Shown: positions 24,328-63,983 of the stretch, in pieces
How the letters are laid out: each line of letters begins with the position of its first letter
Position numbering within the stretch: position 1 is the stretch's first letter
NCBI RefSeq assembly: GCF_017591435.1
Contig: NC_059272.1
Location: forward strand, 1,780,792-1,844,791
Length of the DNA stretch: 64,000 nucleotides
Direction: 5' to 3'
Source: Portunus trituberculatus
Lineage: Eukaryota; Arthropoda; Malacostraca; Decapoda; Portunidae
Notes under the pieces: generated by a model
Told to the model about the DNA's origin: nothing
What the model saw: the letters and a program-made list of their open reading frames with translations, nothing else
The model's database searches: none
Program-made: the position numbers and the translations under genes

Positions 24328-27170
24328 AAGTTTTTTTTTTTTTTTTTTTACATTACAAGGGCACTGGCCAAGGGAAAACAGTGTTGGAAAAAAAAAAATC
24401 CCGCTGGTTGCCAGGCCCTGTTTAGAGGAAAGTAGGAGAAAGAAAAACAAAAAATCTAAAAGGAGGGTCCAGTTAACGTAAGAGGTGTCTTGACACTCCT
24501 CTTTTGAAAGAGTTTAAGTCATAGGCAGGTGGAAATACAGACACAGGTAGAGAGTTCCAGAGTTTACCAGTGTAGGGAATGAAGGAGTGAAGATACTGGT
24601 TAACTCTTGCATTAGGAAGATGGACAGAATAGGGATGAGAAGAAGTAGAGAGTCTTGTGCAGCGAGGCCGCAGGAGGGGGAAGGCATGCAGTTAGCAAGT
24701 TCAGAAGAGCAGACAGCATGAAAACAGCGGTAGAAGACAGATAAAGATGCAACATTGCGGCGGTGACTTAAAGAATCAAGACAGTCAGTTAGAGGAGAAG
24801 AGTTGATAAGACGAAAAGCTTTAGATTCCACCTTGTTTAGTAAAGCTGTGTGTGGATCCCCAGACATGAGAGCCATACTCCATACATGGGCGGATAAGGC
24901 CTTGTACAGAGCAAGCAGCTGGGAGGGAGAGAAAATGGACGAAGACGCCACAGGACACCTAACTTCTTGGAAGCTGATTTAGCAAGAGTAGAGATGTGAA
25001 ATTTCCAGTTTAGATTTTTAGTGAAGGATAGACCGAGTGTGTTTAATGTAGAGGAGAGGGAAGTTGAGTGTTATTGAAGAAGAGAGGATAGTTGTCTGGA
25101 AGGTTATGTCGAGTAGATAGTTGTAGAAATTGAGTTTTGAGGCATTGAACAAAACCAGGTTTTCTCTGCCCCAATCAGAAACAAGTGAAAGATCAGAAGT
25201 TAGGCGTCCTATAGCATCTCGCCTTGAGTCATTTAATTGTTGTTGGGTTGGGCGTCTGTTGAACGCTGTTGAATAATGCAAGGTGGTATCATCAGCATAG
25301 GAGTGGATAGGGCATTGAGTCAGATTTAGGAGATCATTGATGAATAATAGAAAGAGAGTGGGTGATAGGACAGAACCCTGTGGAACACCACTGTTGATAG
25401 TTTTAGGGAAGAACAGTGACCGTCTACTACAGCAGCAATAGAACGATCGGAAAGGAAACTGGAGATGAAGGTACAGAGAGAAGGATAGAATCCGTAGGAG
25501 GGTAGTTTAGAAATTAAAGATTTGTGCCAGACTCTATCGAAGGCTTTCGATATGTCAAGGCCGACAGCAAAGGTTTCACCGAAGTCCCTAAAAGAGGATG
25601 ACCAAGATTCAGTTAGGAAAGTAAGAAGATCACCAGTAGATCTGCCTTTACGGAAACCATACTGGCAATCAGAGAGAAGGTTGTGAGCTGATAGATGCCT
25701 CATTATCTTCCTATTAAGGATAGACTCAAAGGCTTTAGAAAGGCAGGAAATCAAAGCTATAGGGCGGTAGTTAGAAGGATTGGAGTGGTCACCTTTTTAG
25801 GGACAGGTTGAATGTGAGCAAACTTCCAGCAAGAAGGATAAATAGAAGTAGAGAGACACAGATGAAAGAGTTTGACCAGGCAGTGAGCGAGTTCGGAAGC
25901 ACAGTTTTGAGAACAACAGGAGGGACTCCATCCGGACCGTAAGCCTTCCGAGAATCAAGGCCAGAGAGGGCCAGGAAAACGTCTTTATAAAGAATTTTAA
26001 TTTTAGGGATGAAGTAGTCAGAGGGTGGAGGAGTAGGAGGAATATGCCCAGAATCATCCAAAGTTGAGTTGGTAGCAAAGGTTTGAGCGAAGAGTTCAGC
26101 TTTAGAAAAGAAGAGACAGCTGTAGAGCCATCTGGATGAAGTAAAGGAGGGAAAGACGAAGAAGTAAAGTTGTTAGAGATATTATTGGCTAGATGCCAGA
26201 AATCTCGAGAGGAGTTAGAATTGGAAAGACTTTGACATTTTCTATTGATGAAAGAGTTTTAGTAAGTTGGAGAATAGATTTGGCATGATTACGGGCAGAA
26301 ATATATAGGGCATGAGTTTCAGCAGTTGGATGGCTACGGAACCGTTTGTGAGCCGCCTCTCTATCATTGACAGCACGAGAACAAGCAGAGTTAAACCAAG
26401 GCTTTTTAGCTTTAGGGTTAGAGAAAGTATGAGGAATGTATAGCTCCATGCCAGAGATAATCACCTCTGTTATGCGCTCGGCACAAAGAGAAGGATCTCT
26501 GACATGAAAACAATAATCATCCCAAGGAAATCAGAATAGTACTGCCTTAGTTCCTCCCACTTAGCAGAGTTAAAATGCCAGAAGCACCTCCGCTTAGGCG
26601 GGTCCTGAGGCTGCACTGGAGTGATAGAACAGGTAACGGAAATTAGATTGTGGTCGGAGGAGCCCAACGGAGAGGAAAGTTTAACAGAGTAAGCAGAAGG
26701 GTTGGAGGTTAGGAAAAGATCAAGAATGTTGGGCGTGTCTCCAAGGCGGTCAGGAATACGGGTAGGGAACTGTACTAGCTGCTCTAGGTCATGAAGGATA
26801 GCAAAGTTGAAGGTTTGTTCACCAGGTTGGTCAGTGAAAGAAGATGAAAGCCAAAGCTGGTGGTGAACATTGAAATCCCTAAAATGGAGATCTCAGCAAA
26901 AGGAAAGTGAGATAAGATGTGCTCCACCTTGGAAGTCAAATAGTCAAAGAATTTTACATAGTCAGAGGAATTAGGTGAGAGGTATACAGCACAGATGAAT
27001 TTAGTTAGAGAGTGACATTGAAGTCTTAGCCAGATGGTAGAAAATTCTGAAGATTCAAGATTGTGGGCACGAGAGCAAGTGGTGTCGTTACGCACGTATG
27101 CGCAACATCCAGCTTTGGATTGAAAATGAGGATAGAGCAAGTAGGAGGGAACAGAAAAGGGGCTGCTGTC
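24328..27170 (-). mobile_element. 5'-truncated non-LTR retrotransposon (jockey-like) with TSD
   Basis: Minus-strand element of about 2.84 kb with a poly(A) tail (T run at 24331-24349), flanked by a 14-bp duplication AGTAGTAGTAATAG (24314-24327 and 27171-27184). Coding traces in order are the C-terminal half of an endonuclease (AVYLSPNSSDYVKF, then LGSSDHNLISV with the SDH motif), then reverse transcriptase (MISCLSKAFESILNRKI, YGFRKGRSTGDLL, VGLDISKAFDRVWH and a YADD box near 25290). The frame is broken several times between 25.0 and 26.8 kb, so no full protein is made. Copy 1 lacks the insertion. Shorter 3' UTR pieces of the same family lie in the SNX14 introns. Confidence 0.88.
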
Positions 27171-27179
27171 AGTAGTAGT

Positions 27180-27382
<203 letters not shown>

Positions 27383-27614
27383 ATAGGCCCTTATCTGAAA
27401 CTGTTGCTCTTTCACCATCGCTGTTTTCCAAAGGGTCCAGCTGAAGATAATCGTGTTTTGAAGTGTTTCTTTATGATTGTGGTGATAGGCTGGCAAGAAT
27501 TCTAGTATATTGAAAGGAGAAACTGTCTTGAAAACCCGACTAGTTGTCTCTGTGGCCTCACAAAATTACTGCAGTGAGAAGGGAAGCGGTTTCTGAAAAC
27601 GGAAAATAAGTAAC

Positions 27615-27660
<46 letters not shown>

Positions 27661-27681
27661 ACACCCCTTTAACGCCCTCAG

Positions 27682-27980
27682 GCATCCCGGTCGAAGAGGC
27701 CAAGAAATCTAGTCACGTGTCCATAGTGGTAACCTCTCGCGGCGGTCACTCAGGGTCCATGGAAGGCATTATCCCCACCAACACCCACTACAGCGACAGA
27801 CTTTACAAGCAACTCGTCTCCTCAGTCTTCTCCAACCTCGAGCAGCTTGGGCACGTGAGGCACGAGGCTCAGAAGTACGCGACGGAGGGTGTGTGTAGCG
27901 GTGCGGGGGTGAGGGGTGACGGGGAGGGATCAGCATCGTCAGTAGCAGGGGTGTCAGGGTTACCTCAGGCGTCTTCATAA
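27682..27980 (+). CDS. ABHD1/3-like hydrolase, terminal exon (copy 2)
   Basis: Same length (299 bp), acceptor and stop as 9935-10233. The visible difference is a silent G-to-A in GGG TCA / GGA TCA. It again carries the GGH motif with the presumed catalytic histidine. No other ABHD exons lie between the two copies, so it is either an alternative terminal exon, a dead duplicate, or an assembly duplicate of one exon. Confidence 0.65.
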
Positions 27981-28031
27981 TATCACGCTCCTGTTATGCT
28001 CTTAGTGGTGTTGTTAGTGGTATTATTATTA

Positions 28032-28062
<31 letters not shown>

Positions 28063-28668
28063 CATTATTATTATTTTTATTATTGTTATTGTTGATGTTA
28101 TCGTTATTATCATTGCTGTTGTTGTTTTCATCGTTGTTAATGATATTATGATTCTTACTAAATCAGTGTTATCTATACTGTTAGTTGAAATGCATTCTTT
28201 TTAAATAATAATAACAATAATCATAATGACAATAATCAATGAACAAAAGTCAGAGAGGGATGGAAAACAAGAAACTTTAAAGAATGTTCATGATAAGGAA
28301 ATAATGATGTTTTTCCATCCTTGAGCCAACCCGATACAATGAAGATAACAGAATGATGACAGGCGGCCATTATCACTGCCGTACAGCGTAGTTATAACCA
28401 GTACAACGAAAACCAGTACGTACGTTCGTGCACAAACAGTGATGATAGTTACTGCGTCACGGTGTATCGTGCATCGTATCAAAGTAAAGGAAAAGGATGT
28501 GGGTGATGCTCAAGTCCATTACTGCGCTGTTTTCTGATGAACCGGAAATCACAAAGCTTATGCACACATTTATGTTGTACAGTCTTTGTAGAGAAAGCAT
28601 TACGTTGACATTTTGTATATCAGGTGTTGAACTCTGAAGCTTGAGACACACTACTGTTAGTCACGTTA
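27981..28668. other. 3' flank of the ABHD-like exon, copy 2
   Basis: Repeats 10234-10936 with different triplet-run lengths. No gene is seen. Confidence 0.5.
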
Positions 28669-29116
<448 letters not shown>

Positions 29117-29118
<2 letters not shown>

Positions 29119-29509
29119 CGCTGTGCTGTGTTGTGTTGTGCTGTGCTGCCTGACACGTTGCCTGAATGGTGGCGCAGCGCTGCCCCAACCGCCCACCCCT
29201 ACCCTCGGTTCTCTCCTCGACAAGACGCCGTAACATCGTAGCGCAGCGCACCACACACGATAGAATGTAAAATAAAGTTGCCAACAGGAATACTAGTGTT
29301 GTGCTGTGTTGTGTACGAAGTGTTGGAGTGGTCTGTATGTTTGGCTGTTTGGCTGTCTGACTGTCTTTCTGTCTCTGTCGTTGACTTCGCACCACACCCG
29401 CGGTGCGGGATATGTGTGAGACTGCCTCTGACTGCCACCTGCTGGCCACTCATCCAGCTGAAAGCCATGAGCCCATGGCCGATATGACAGCTGGAGGGAC
29501 TGGGTGGGA
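29117..29509. other. Unassigned GC-mixed sequence
   Basis: No recognisable protein or RNA gene. Short ORFs on both strands lack domain features. Confidence 0.4.
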
Positions 29510-29830
29510 CCTACCGCTTGCTTGGTTGTGTGCGTACCTCACTACTATTATGGGAGGCAGAGGATAAGGTGAGCGTGGGATCGGGCAGATGTCCACCCGT
29601 AGGCACGTATGGTCTTGATATTTTGCCATTTGTCAAGTGTTTTAAAGTTACCTACATATCACCAAGATAGCCAGGTTTGCGCTTGGGTGGTGATATGGGC
29701 CCTAACATGGGTACCACTATAAATAAAACTGCCAGCGCCAATAATGGGTGGAAGGTGAACAACCCTTATAATATTCTACAAGTTACCTACAGGCGCTATA
29801 GGCCAGGACAAGAAAAAAACAAAAATACAA
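29510..29830 (+). mobile_element. tRNA-headed SINE C, diverged
   Basis: Matches 57325-57660 in order: gaggataaggtg, gatcgggcagatgtccac, gttacctacatatcacc, ttgggtggtgatatgggcc, gggtaccactataaataaa, and an end near aggcgctataggcc followed by A-rich sequence. The A and B boxes are damaged. Confidence 0.7.
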
Positions 29831-30324
29831 CGTTGGTGTGAAAGCCATTACCGGCTAGTCATTGCCATTGGTACTAGTATTAGTAGCACTAGTAGCCAGG
29901 GTCAGCAAGGACGCCTGCGCCAGGAACAACGGTTGCATCCTTCCTGGATAGCATAGACCGCTCTAAACCTACAGTGGTCTATGTGGCTAGCCTTAGCTGG
30001 CTACACCACGTCCCGCCGCCCATCTACATAATTAACAAATCTTTGACTAGCATACTTGTGTCACTAAACCTTTACCGAATAATGGATCCATACTAGAGAT
30101 GTCCATATATTTGCATTTGTAATAAAAAAAAATGAGTTTCCATTGAAGCGTACTCAAATTAAGCACAAAAGCTTGATGATAAACACATAGCCACTATAAG
30201 ATGAAGAAGAGAAAAAATAAGACTGCTCAGGTGTTTTAGGTCTCGTGTTGCGATAAGTAGTACTTCTTCAGCAGAGCTTCCGCCATGCCTGTCACTGCCA
30301 TCCCCACAGTCCACACACACACAT
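29831..30324. other. Unassigned unique sequence
   Basis: No recognisable gene or repeat. It includes a short purine-rich A-run region near 30120. Confidence 0.35.
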
Positions 30325-30540
30325 ACAAATGGGCAAGCCTCTTAATGTGTAGGGTGTGTTCATCTAGCAGTAGATAGGTACGGGATGTAACTCGAGGGGT
30401 TGTGGCCTCGCTTTCCCGGTGTGTGTTGTGGTCTCAGTCCTACCCGAAGATCGGTCTATGAGCTCTGAGCTCGCTCCGTAATAGGGAAGACTGGCTGAGT
30501 GGCCAGCAGACGACCGAGGTTAATTACACACACACACACA
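30325..30540 (+). mobile_element. SINE A, headless copy
   Basis: Body of SINE A in plus orientation (tcttaatgtgtagggtgtg ... gacgaccgaggttaattac) ending in (AC)n. The tRNA-like head is missing, so it is 5' truncated. Confidence 0.8.
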
Positions 30541-30543
30541 CTT

Positions 30544-30544
<1 letters not shown>

Positions 30545-30592
<48 letters not shown>
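30545..30592. repeat. (CT)n microsatellite between two SINEs
   Basis: Pure CT run directly preceding the head of the next SINE. Confidence 0.95.
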
Positions 30593-30594
<2 letters not shown>

Positions 30595-30866
30595 CACAGT
30601 GTAATGAATAGTACACTCGGCTCACAACCGAAAAGGCCCGGGTTCGAGTCCAGGGCGCGGCAAGGCAAATGGGCAAGCTCCTGTTCACCAGCAGTAAATA
30701 GGTACGGGATGTAACTCGAGGGGTTGTGGCCTCGCTTTCCCGGTGTGTGGAGTGTGTTGTGGTCTCAGTCCTACCCGAAGATCGGTCTATGAGCTCTGAG
30801 CTCGCCCCGTAATGAGGAAGGCTGGCTGGGTGACCAGCAGGAAATCGTGGTGAATGAATGAATCAC
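30595..30866 (+). mobile_element. SINE A, full-length diverged copy
   Basis: Head with tRNA-like anticodon arm (ctcggctcacaaccgaa) and B box gggttcgagtcc, then the SINE A body to about 30845. The tail is (GAAT)n-like (gaatgaatgaat) instead of (AC)n. Confidence 0.8.
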
Positions 30867-31444
30867 ACTAACAATGAAGCACCCTCCGCTCCTCACCATC
30901 CATACACCACTATCTACACACCATACCATGCCACATCACAGCCAGTCAGCCAGCAGTCCCTACCATCCACCACCACCACCACCAAATGTCACCACACACC
31001 GTCATCGCCGTCTGCCGCCCAAAACGCACCATAGTTATGCCCAAAACACTCAAAACAAATCCCAGAAAATACTCAAAACAGTCCATAACACCACAACATA
31101 TGCCCTAAACACACTATGTACGGTACATTCAAAACACTTATACCCCTCAAAATAAACTCCAAAACACTCAGAATATCCCACACCTCAAAATATCCTATAT
31201 ACACTCAAAACATGCAAATATTATACCAAAAAACATCAATACACACGCTCAAAACAACCAGAAACACTTAAAACGCTCAACAGAACCAAGCTAAATATTG
31301 TCATCAAAATTTTTTTTCTCTAACCTCCTCCTCCTCCATTTCTATTTTCTTCCTCCTCCTTTGTTTTCCCTCTTTTCTACCTCCCACAATAGCTATCAAC
31401 ACGCACCTAGGCTTAGAAACATAGGAGAACACGTGGGAAACATG

Positions 31445-31521
<77 letters not shown>

Positions 31522-32400
31522 CTAGTGAGGAACAACAGGTGGAGCAGAATCAGCCTTGTTGTCATGACGAAGCCATACCATTGTGACGTCATCGCCTGTA
31601 CAGCAGTGACTCCTGAATTACGTAAATAGAAAAAAAAAAAAAAAAAATTAAGCCACGGCTGAATTTCTGATATTTTATGACTTGATAGATACTTTAACTA
31701 ATATCCACAAATTCGAAACCAGTCTAACTGGTATCAAGGATTTAAGGAAATTAACGATGGAAAAAAAGTGTTAAAACATTCTCACTATTAAAAGGAGTGA
31801 ACTCTCCAGCCATTTCGATTTCACACAAATATAGAAAAAAATATATATAATAATGAACTATATCAATTAGCTTCTCAGGCATCCAACACTTACCTGGAAC
31901 CAGAAGTGAAAGTATGAAATTATATAAATGTAAAAAAGCATTAAAACCTAATCTCATTAAAAACTCATGTAAAGTCAAGCCATTTTCACTTGGCGAGTAT
32001 GCTAACACACTTTACAGTTTATGCTATCTTTTAGAGCATTCTAGAATGAGCCACACCATGAACCAGAAACATAAACAAATAAAAGAAAAATTAATATAAT
32101 TTACGTTTAATAGAACTAAACACCATTATATAACCCACCCATTTCACTCAAGTGGCAGTGTGACACAATTAAAAGAGCATAAGTGATTCTGTGAAATTAT
32201 ACACACTTGGTTATAGATTGAAAAAAAAAAAAAAAAAAAAAAAAAACTGATAATCTGCAAATTTTACGGCGCCACCTGGCCTAAAAAAGCCACACATTTA
32301 CCAAACAGACACACGGAAAACATTTCAAAAGTAAAGAAAAATTCATAAAAACCTTAAAAACATAATACACTCACCGAATTATATAGTTCAGAAATGCGAG
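30867..32400. other. Gene-free AT-rich interval
   Basis: CCA-rich patches near 30965. An (AT)n array lies at 31447-31518. A-runs at about 31630-31647 and 32221-32246 may be tails of old retrocopies. No coding signal. Confidence 0.45.
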
Positions 32401-34683
32401 AATAGGGTGTATTGTAACCAGCAGGTGGGCACCAGGCGGAGACCCAAGGAAGTTTGCTGGCTGTCTCCTCCTCCTACTCTTCCTTCACCCCTACCCTCCT
32501 TCTCCATCTCCTTTACATCCAGAGTCATGAAAACACCTAGAAACACCTACAAAACCCAATGTATTACGTTGAATGAGGTCTTAACTGTGGCATGGGTGGG
32601 GCGGGGTGGGGCGGAGGTAGCAGGTGGCTGGCGGGACTGGACAGGTCTGGGTGTCAAGGATGCATTGGTGTGGTGCTTTGGTCAATAGGTGTATGTAACT
32701 TGTAAAAGCCAGTGTTGTGGTGTGGTCTGGTGGTATGATGGGGTTGGGGTGGTGTATTGTGGTGGTGTGGTGATGGTTATGTGGTGTTGTGAGAGGTGGT
32801 GGTGGTATTAATGTTCCATTTCCATAGAGTCAACTAACTGGTGGGGGGGGGGGTGCAGAGATGGACGGGAAGAGGCAGAGGTTGCATGGCTGGCAGGATT
32901 GGGTAGGTTTGCAATATACTAAATGCTATACTTCCATTAACATAAAAACAGCACCTCCAAGGTGAAAACAAAGACCACCAGTTAATAAATGATGTACATA
33001 ATTTTAATATAATCTGGAATGACAGGAGGAGGCTGCTCACAGGGTCCCCTCATACATATTTCAATAATTCCTCAAAAATAGGTTTAGAAAATTATGCAAC
33101 ACTTATATAAACCATCTTCCAATATGTATAGTTATTCTATCTAACTTCCTTAAGAAATATCAAATCAAATATAAATATAATTTGCTTCCCATGGATTGAA
33201 TCACACACCCCTTGTGGCCCCAAAACATGGCATGGTTAGGAGTGTTTGTCTCTGTGCTAAAATTATAATACAATTTGCCTAAGTGACTAGAATAATTCTT
33301 TCACACAAGCATTCAAATCAACGAGTCGCTGACTCCAAGATGTAAACTCAAGGTCTTATCTGCACATTCATCCTGACTCCCTCACTGGGAGTCAAGATTC
33401 TTGCTCCTCCGTGTTCAGTCGGGATATTTCTGTATCTTTTATTTATACAGTATATGTACATATTTCTATTTCCATTGGAGAGGAAGACTACTTGAAATCA
33501 AGTAGAATTCTTCAAAAGCATCTGCACTTTTAATGAACAGAACTTGGGTTCACCTTGTAAGCAAACCCATGAAATGCTTTGTGCCTCAATCTCAGCATCA
33601 CTGGTGTGGATGTGTGTGAGCACACATCACTACATTGCTTCAAAACAGTACTGACAGTTCTCAGATCTCAGTGCATGTTTTGTAGAGACATTGTCTGGAA
33701 ATGCACTGCTTTCTCATGTGTCAGTATTGCACTAGCACTGGCTGTGAGGACCAGGCATACATGCCACAGGCCAGCACAGCACAGCAGCAGCATCGCCGTG
33801 GTGCTCACTCACATCCTTACGTATGATATGCACGAATGACACAATACTAGTTGGCCCTGATGCTGCGTCTGCCATGCATGGAAGTGTTAACACAGTGAAG
33901 ACAGAAGCTGGTGTAGGTGTCCGGCCAAGAGACTTACGATTACTTCTAGAGTGACTTGGAGTAAGATTACTACAATAGTTGCCAGTTAAAACTTAAATGG
34001 GTGTTAGAATCATAGAAAGACAAAATCACAAAAAATACTGAGTGTCTCTGGGAAGTCTGCAACTGACAGTTCAGTTCACAGATATCACAGACAAAACAAT
34101 CTGGAATAATATAAACTCTTTGGTACACGAGTATGACAAACAAGTGTAAACATAATCAGCGTTGTTCATTCAGCCTGACAGTGGATCCATGGGAGGAGGA
34201 GGAGGAAGAGGAGCCATGGGTGCAGTAAGGATGAGTCTCACCAGAATGACTAGCATTAGGGGAATGGTGGTTGACAGGGTGGCAATTTATAAACACTGCA
34301 ACAGTTTGCTCTCAACAATTCATCATCTATGCAGGAAAGAGAGGAGGTCTAGTTTCTACCAACAGACTAACTGCAACTAAACAAACTACATAATACATCA
34401 ACAAGAATTCACAGGAGATGAAGTGGTAGTTACCTGAGTAATGCTCCAATCTTATTTGAGCTTCAATTGACCCAAAACTATAATATAAAATGCATTTAAT
34501 CTATAAATTGAGATTCAATAGAATTTCACTGAATCATCACTAATCTCTCAAGGAACATGAAAGAACCTCCATCAAAGACAACACCAAACCTGTTGCAAAA
34601 TTCAAATCAGCATGACAAGCTCTGCATTAAAGGGAGACAAAATGAACATAGTGCAATTTTCACCTTGTCTAAACAAGATACAG

Positions 34684-34715
<32 letters not shown>

Positions 34716-35174
34716 CTGTTTGAGAGTGGCTGGAGAAGGCTTAAGATACACACAAGAAGGCAAAACAACCTTCCATGGATCCCAATGACACATCTCCTGG
34801 ACTACACACTGATGGCACACTTACAGCCGGGATAGTCGTCACCGGCCTCTATACAAGTAATGTTTACCCTGTTCACTAGTGCTAAACATGATAGAAATTC
34901 TCTACACACACATTCTCAGAAAAGCTGGGATGCTGGATTAATAAAGTGATGCATGACAACACCCCAATGCACACCTGTCCCCTGAAAATGGATCAACACA
35001 GTGTGACACCAAGGAAAGCCTTGATCCCTGCTGCACGGCAGGAACCAGCGCACTGTGGTGAGTCCTGGCAAGACTGTGGGGCTGTGCTGGGCTCTTCTCT
35101 TCTTGAGAGTTTTGCATAGACTTTGAATTCATTGAGATGGCTCACAGGCTCTTCCCCTTCATGTCTTTTGTATG

Positions 35175-35285
<111 letters not shown>

Positions 35286-35570
35286 ATTTCATTGTTTGAT
35301 CTGCTGCTGCAGTCTCTGACAAGACAGCCAGACGTTACCCTACGGAACGAGCTCAGAGCTCATTATTTCCGATCTTTGGATAGGCCTGGGACCAGGCACA
35401 CACCACACACCGGGACAACAAGGTCACAACTCCTCGATTTACATCCCGTACCTACTCACTGTTAGGTGAACAGGGGCTACACATGAAAGGAGACACACCC
35501 AAATATCTCCACCCAGCCGGGGAATCGAATCCCGGTCCTCTGGCTTGTGAAGCCAGCGCTCTAACCACTG
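35286..35570 (-). mobile_element. tRNA-derived SINE B, head truncated
   Basis: Same body as 3983-4274 with minor changes. The head is cut at its 5' end by another GT-type repeat (35571 on), so the first about 18 bp including the start of the A box are lost. Confidence 0.8.
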
Positions 35571-36706
35571 TGTGTGTGTGTGCGTGTGCGTGTGCGTATA
35601 TATCAAATAAAATCAGACTACTAACTAAGGAGGGTCACAACACACGGATGGCCATAGATGTTCACTTACTCAAAGACTGATTATCATCTACCACCATTAC
35701 ATTCTGAAAATCAAATTGAGCAACCAAATTAAACACCTGTCCTCAACCCACACCCAACACCACATGAAGAGCACTGAACACCACACCATCACCATCATCA
35801 CCACCACCACCACACCCTGAGGGACTCCACCCACCACCAACCAGTCCTCAGAAGGGTGTGTGGATGCCTAGCAACCAACACACATTTTCTTCCTATAGGG
35901 GCACACCTACATGGCTGTGTTGTGGTTCCAGTCAGTCAATCAATCCATCATCCTGAGTGGCTTCGTTCCGGCCCCTCTGGTGTTCCTCTGATGGCTTGGT
36001 TTGGTTCTACTCGCATCTTTTGTTGTGAGTTCGTGAAAGATTGTATACAGGAGAAAATTTACATAATCTAAAATCTCTCCTTTCATGATAAAAAAAAAAG
36101 GAATATATATATATATGTATACTATCACATGAAATGCAACAGTTAACCCATTAGCACCATCACCACCATTCATGAGACAAGCCGTGTTATTAATATCAGA
36201 ACCTCTGCCAAGCATTACAACCACAACCCTCTACTTGTACCTGCTGCAGTGCCCACCTCACCTCACCTCACCTCACCTCACTTTACGACAACTGCTACAC
36301 AGCAATCTTTTGGAGCACCTTTGTGATTAGAATTATGATTATCTGCTATCATTAAGAAATTTCTAGTTAAAACAGTCACTAATTAAAAGTCGATCCAATT
36401 TCTCGCGGTGGTAATAGGTTTAGTGTCCTGGTCGTCACTTCACTGCACCCAAAACCTTACACTTACTATGGACTGGAGTGTGAAAAAGTGCAAAAATAGT
36501 GAGGAATGTGAAACAGCTGATGCTAGGCAGAGACAGCCCAACACTACACAGGGGTTGTACATTCACCAGGAATACATGAGGGAAATCAAGTCACATGTGC
36601 AGTGGAGGGAGAGGAGGAGGAAGGAGAGTCTGGGAAGAATGACGCAGTGTTACCAGGGTTACGAAGACTGTGCGGTTGTGTGTGTGTGCTGAGTTGAGGG
36701 GTCCAC

Positions 36707-62525
<25,819 letters not shown>

Positions 62526-62864
62526 CCTCAGACATTGTTTACACCACCTTGGTCCGTCTTGCCTCCGGGACTACTACACACTTGCGCCCTTTTATCCCTC
62601 TTTTTTCTTCTATTACCAGTATGTTTCGCTCTCTATCGCTTCTTGGATCGTTTTTTTTTTTTTCTTCTTCTTTTTTCTTCTCGTGAAATCTGACACCTAG
62701 TTATTTGTTATTTGGTTGTTTTTTTCAGTATATATATATAGGCTGGGTTACCTCAGTCTTACCTATAAATGTGTTCGCCCTATGCCATGACAGTGGTTCG
62801 AAAAGTCAAGGTTAATGTGTGCTAATGCATTCACTTTGTTGCCTTGATTTTTCTTTTTATTTGG

Positions 62865-62920
<56 letters not shown>

Positions 62921-63119
62921 CCAAATATCACAACAACCATTACTTTCCTGAAATAGAGAGAATATGATACACGCAGTAAACAAAGTCGCTAATTAATAAA
63001 GCCAAAAACAATACGGACCATTAGATACCATGCAGATAGATAATACAATGTTATGCTACCATGCACATCAATGGCCACACACCAACACGCCACACACATC
63101 ATAATCATTACCCCGGCAA
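62526..63119 (-). promoter_or_regulatory. SNX14 5' UTR and upstream region
   Basis: The region upstream of the ATG on the minus strand. A tatatatatata run at 62731-62742 lies about 205 bp upstream and could act as a TATA element, but it may be a simple repeat. A pyrimidine-rich stretch (62640-62690) and a GA array (62871-62918) are the other features. The transcription start cannot be set from sequence. Confidence 0.3.
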
Positions 63120-63765
63120 GTGTTCGCGGAATGAGTCTTGAGCGTTGGCTAATCTTGCAACTGTTACCAAGACCTTGAAAGCATCACATGACCATAGTAC
63201 ATATAAAAGATGTATAATAAAACGCTATGCTCTCAACACTGCTGTTCTCGAAGGCCACAGAGAAAAACAGCGGAGTTTTCAAATTGTTTCCTCTTTCAAT
63301 AAAGCAGAAATCTTGTTAATGTACTGTTACCAAGACTTTAAGAGCACCACATGACCACAGCAGCTATATAGTACTCATGAAGGGTGTATTATAAAACGCT
63401 TTACTCTCACCATGACTGTTCTCAAAGGCCACAGAGATAAGTAGCTGAGTTCCCAAGTGTCTCCTTCACCATTAACCCCCTTCAGTACTGGGACACATTT
63501 TTACCTTGGGATTTATGTACGATTAGACCATTTTATTTACATTAGGAAGGGTCTATGGGGATCAAAAGATTAATGGCCACAGTCTTCACCATTTTAATCC
63601 CCCACATGAGTTTCTGAAGATGTATAAAATCACCAAATAGTAAACATGATGATGAAGAATGTATTATAAAACGCCTTGCTCTCACCACGACTGTTCTCAA
63701 AGGCAACAGAGACAATTAGCAAAGTTCTCAAGTGTGTTTCCTTAATTAGTAATGTAGAAATCTTG
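63120..63765. repeat. Diverged satellite with a MITE insertion
   Basis: Three units share ctgttctc(a/g)aaggcCacagag, aaacgctttactctcac and accaagacttt-type text (landmarks at about 63243, 63417 and 63690). Unit 2-3 spacing is enlarged by a right-truncated TTAA MITE (63472 to about 63641). Confidence 0.65.
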
Positions 63766-63983
63766 TTAACCTCTTGAGTAATGGGACGCATTTTTACCTT
63801 GATTTTAGTGTGACTTGACGATTTTATTTGCATTAAGAAGAGTCTATGGAGGTCGGAAGCTTAATGGCCACAGACTTCACTATTCTAACACCCCGCCCCA
63901 CATAAGTTTCTGAAGCTGTAAAAAAATCACCAAATAGTAACCAGAATGAATACGAAAACGCGTCATGGTACTGAAGGGGTTAA
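63766..63983. mobile_element. TTAA-flanked MITE
   Basis: TTAACCTCTTGAGTAATGGG to GGTACTGAAGGGGTTAA. Inserted in the next satellite unit, after tagaaatcttg. Confidence 0.78.

Noticed and set aside
33579..33839. 86-aa plus-strand ORF as a small gene
   Set aside because: No signal, domain or splice context; chance length in gene-poor sequence.
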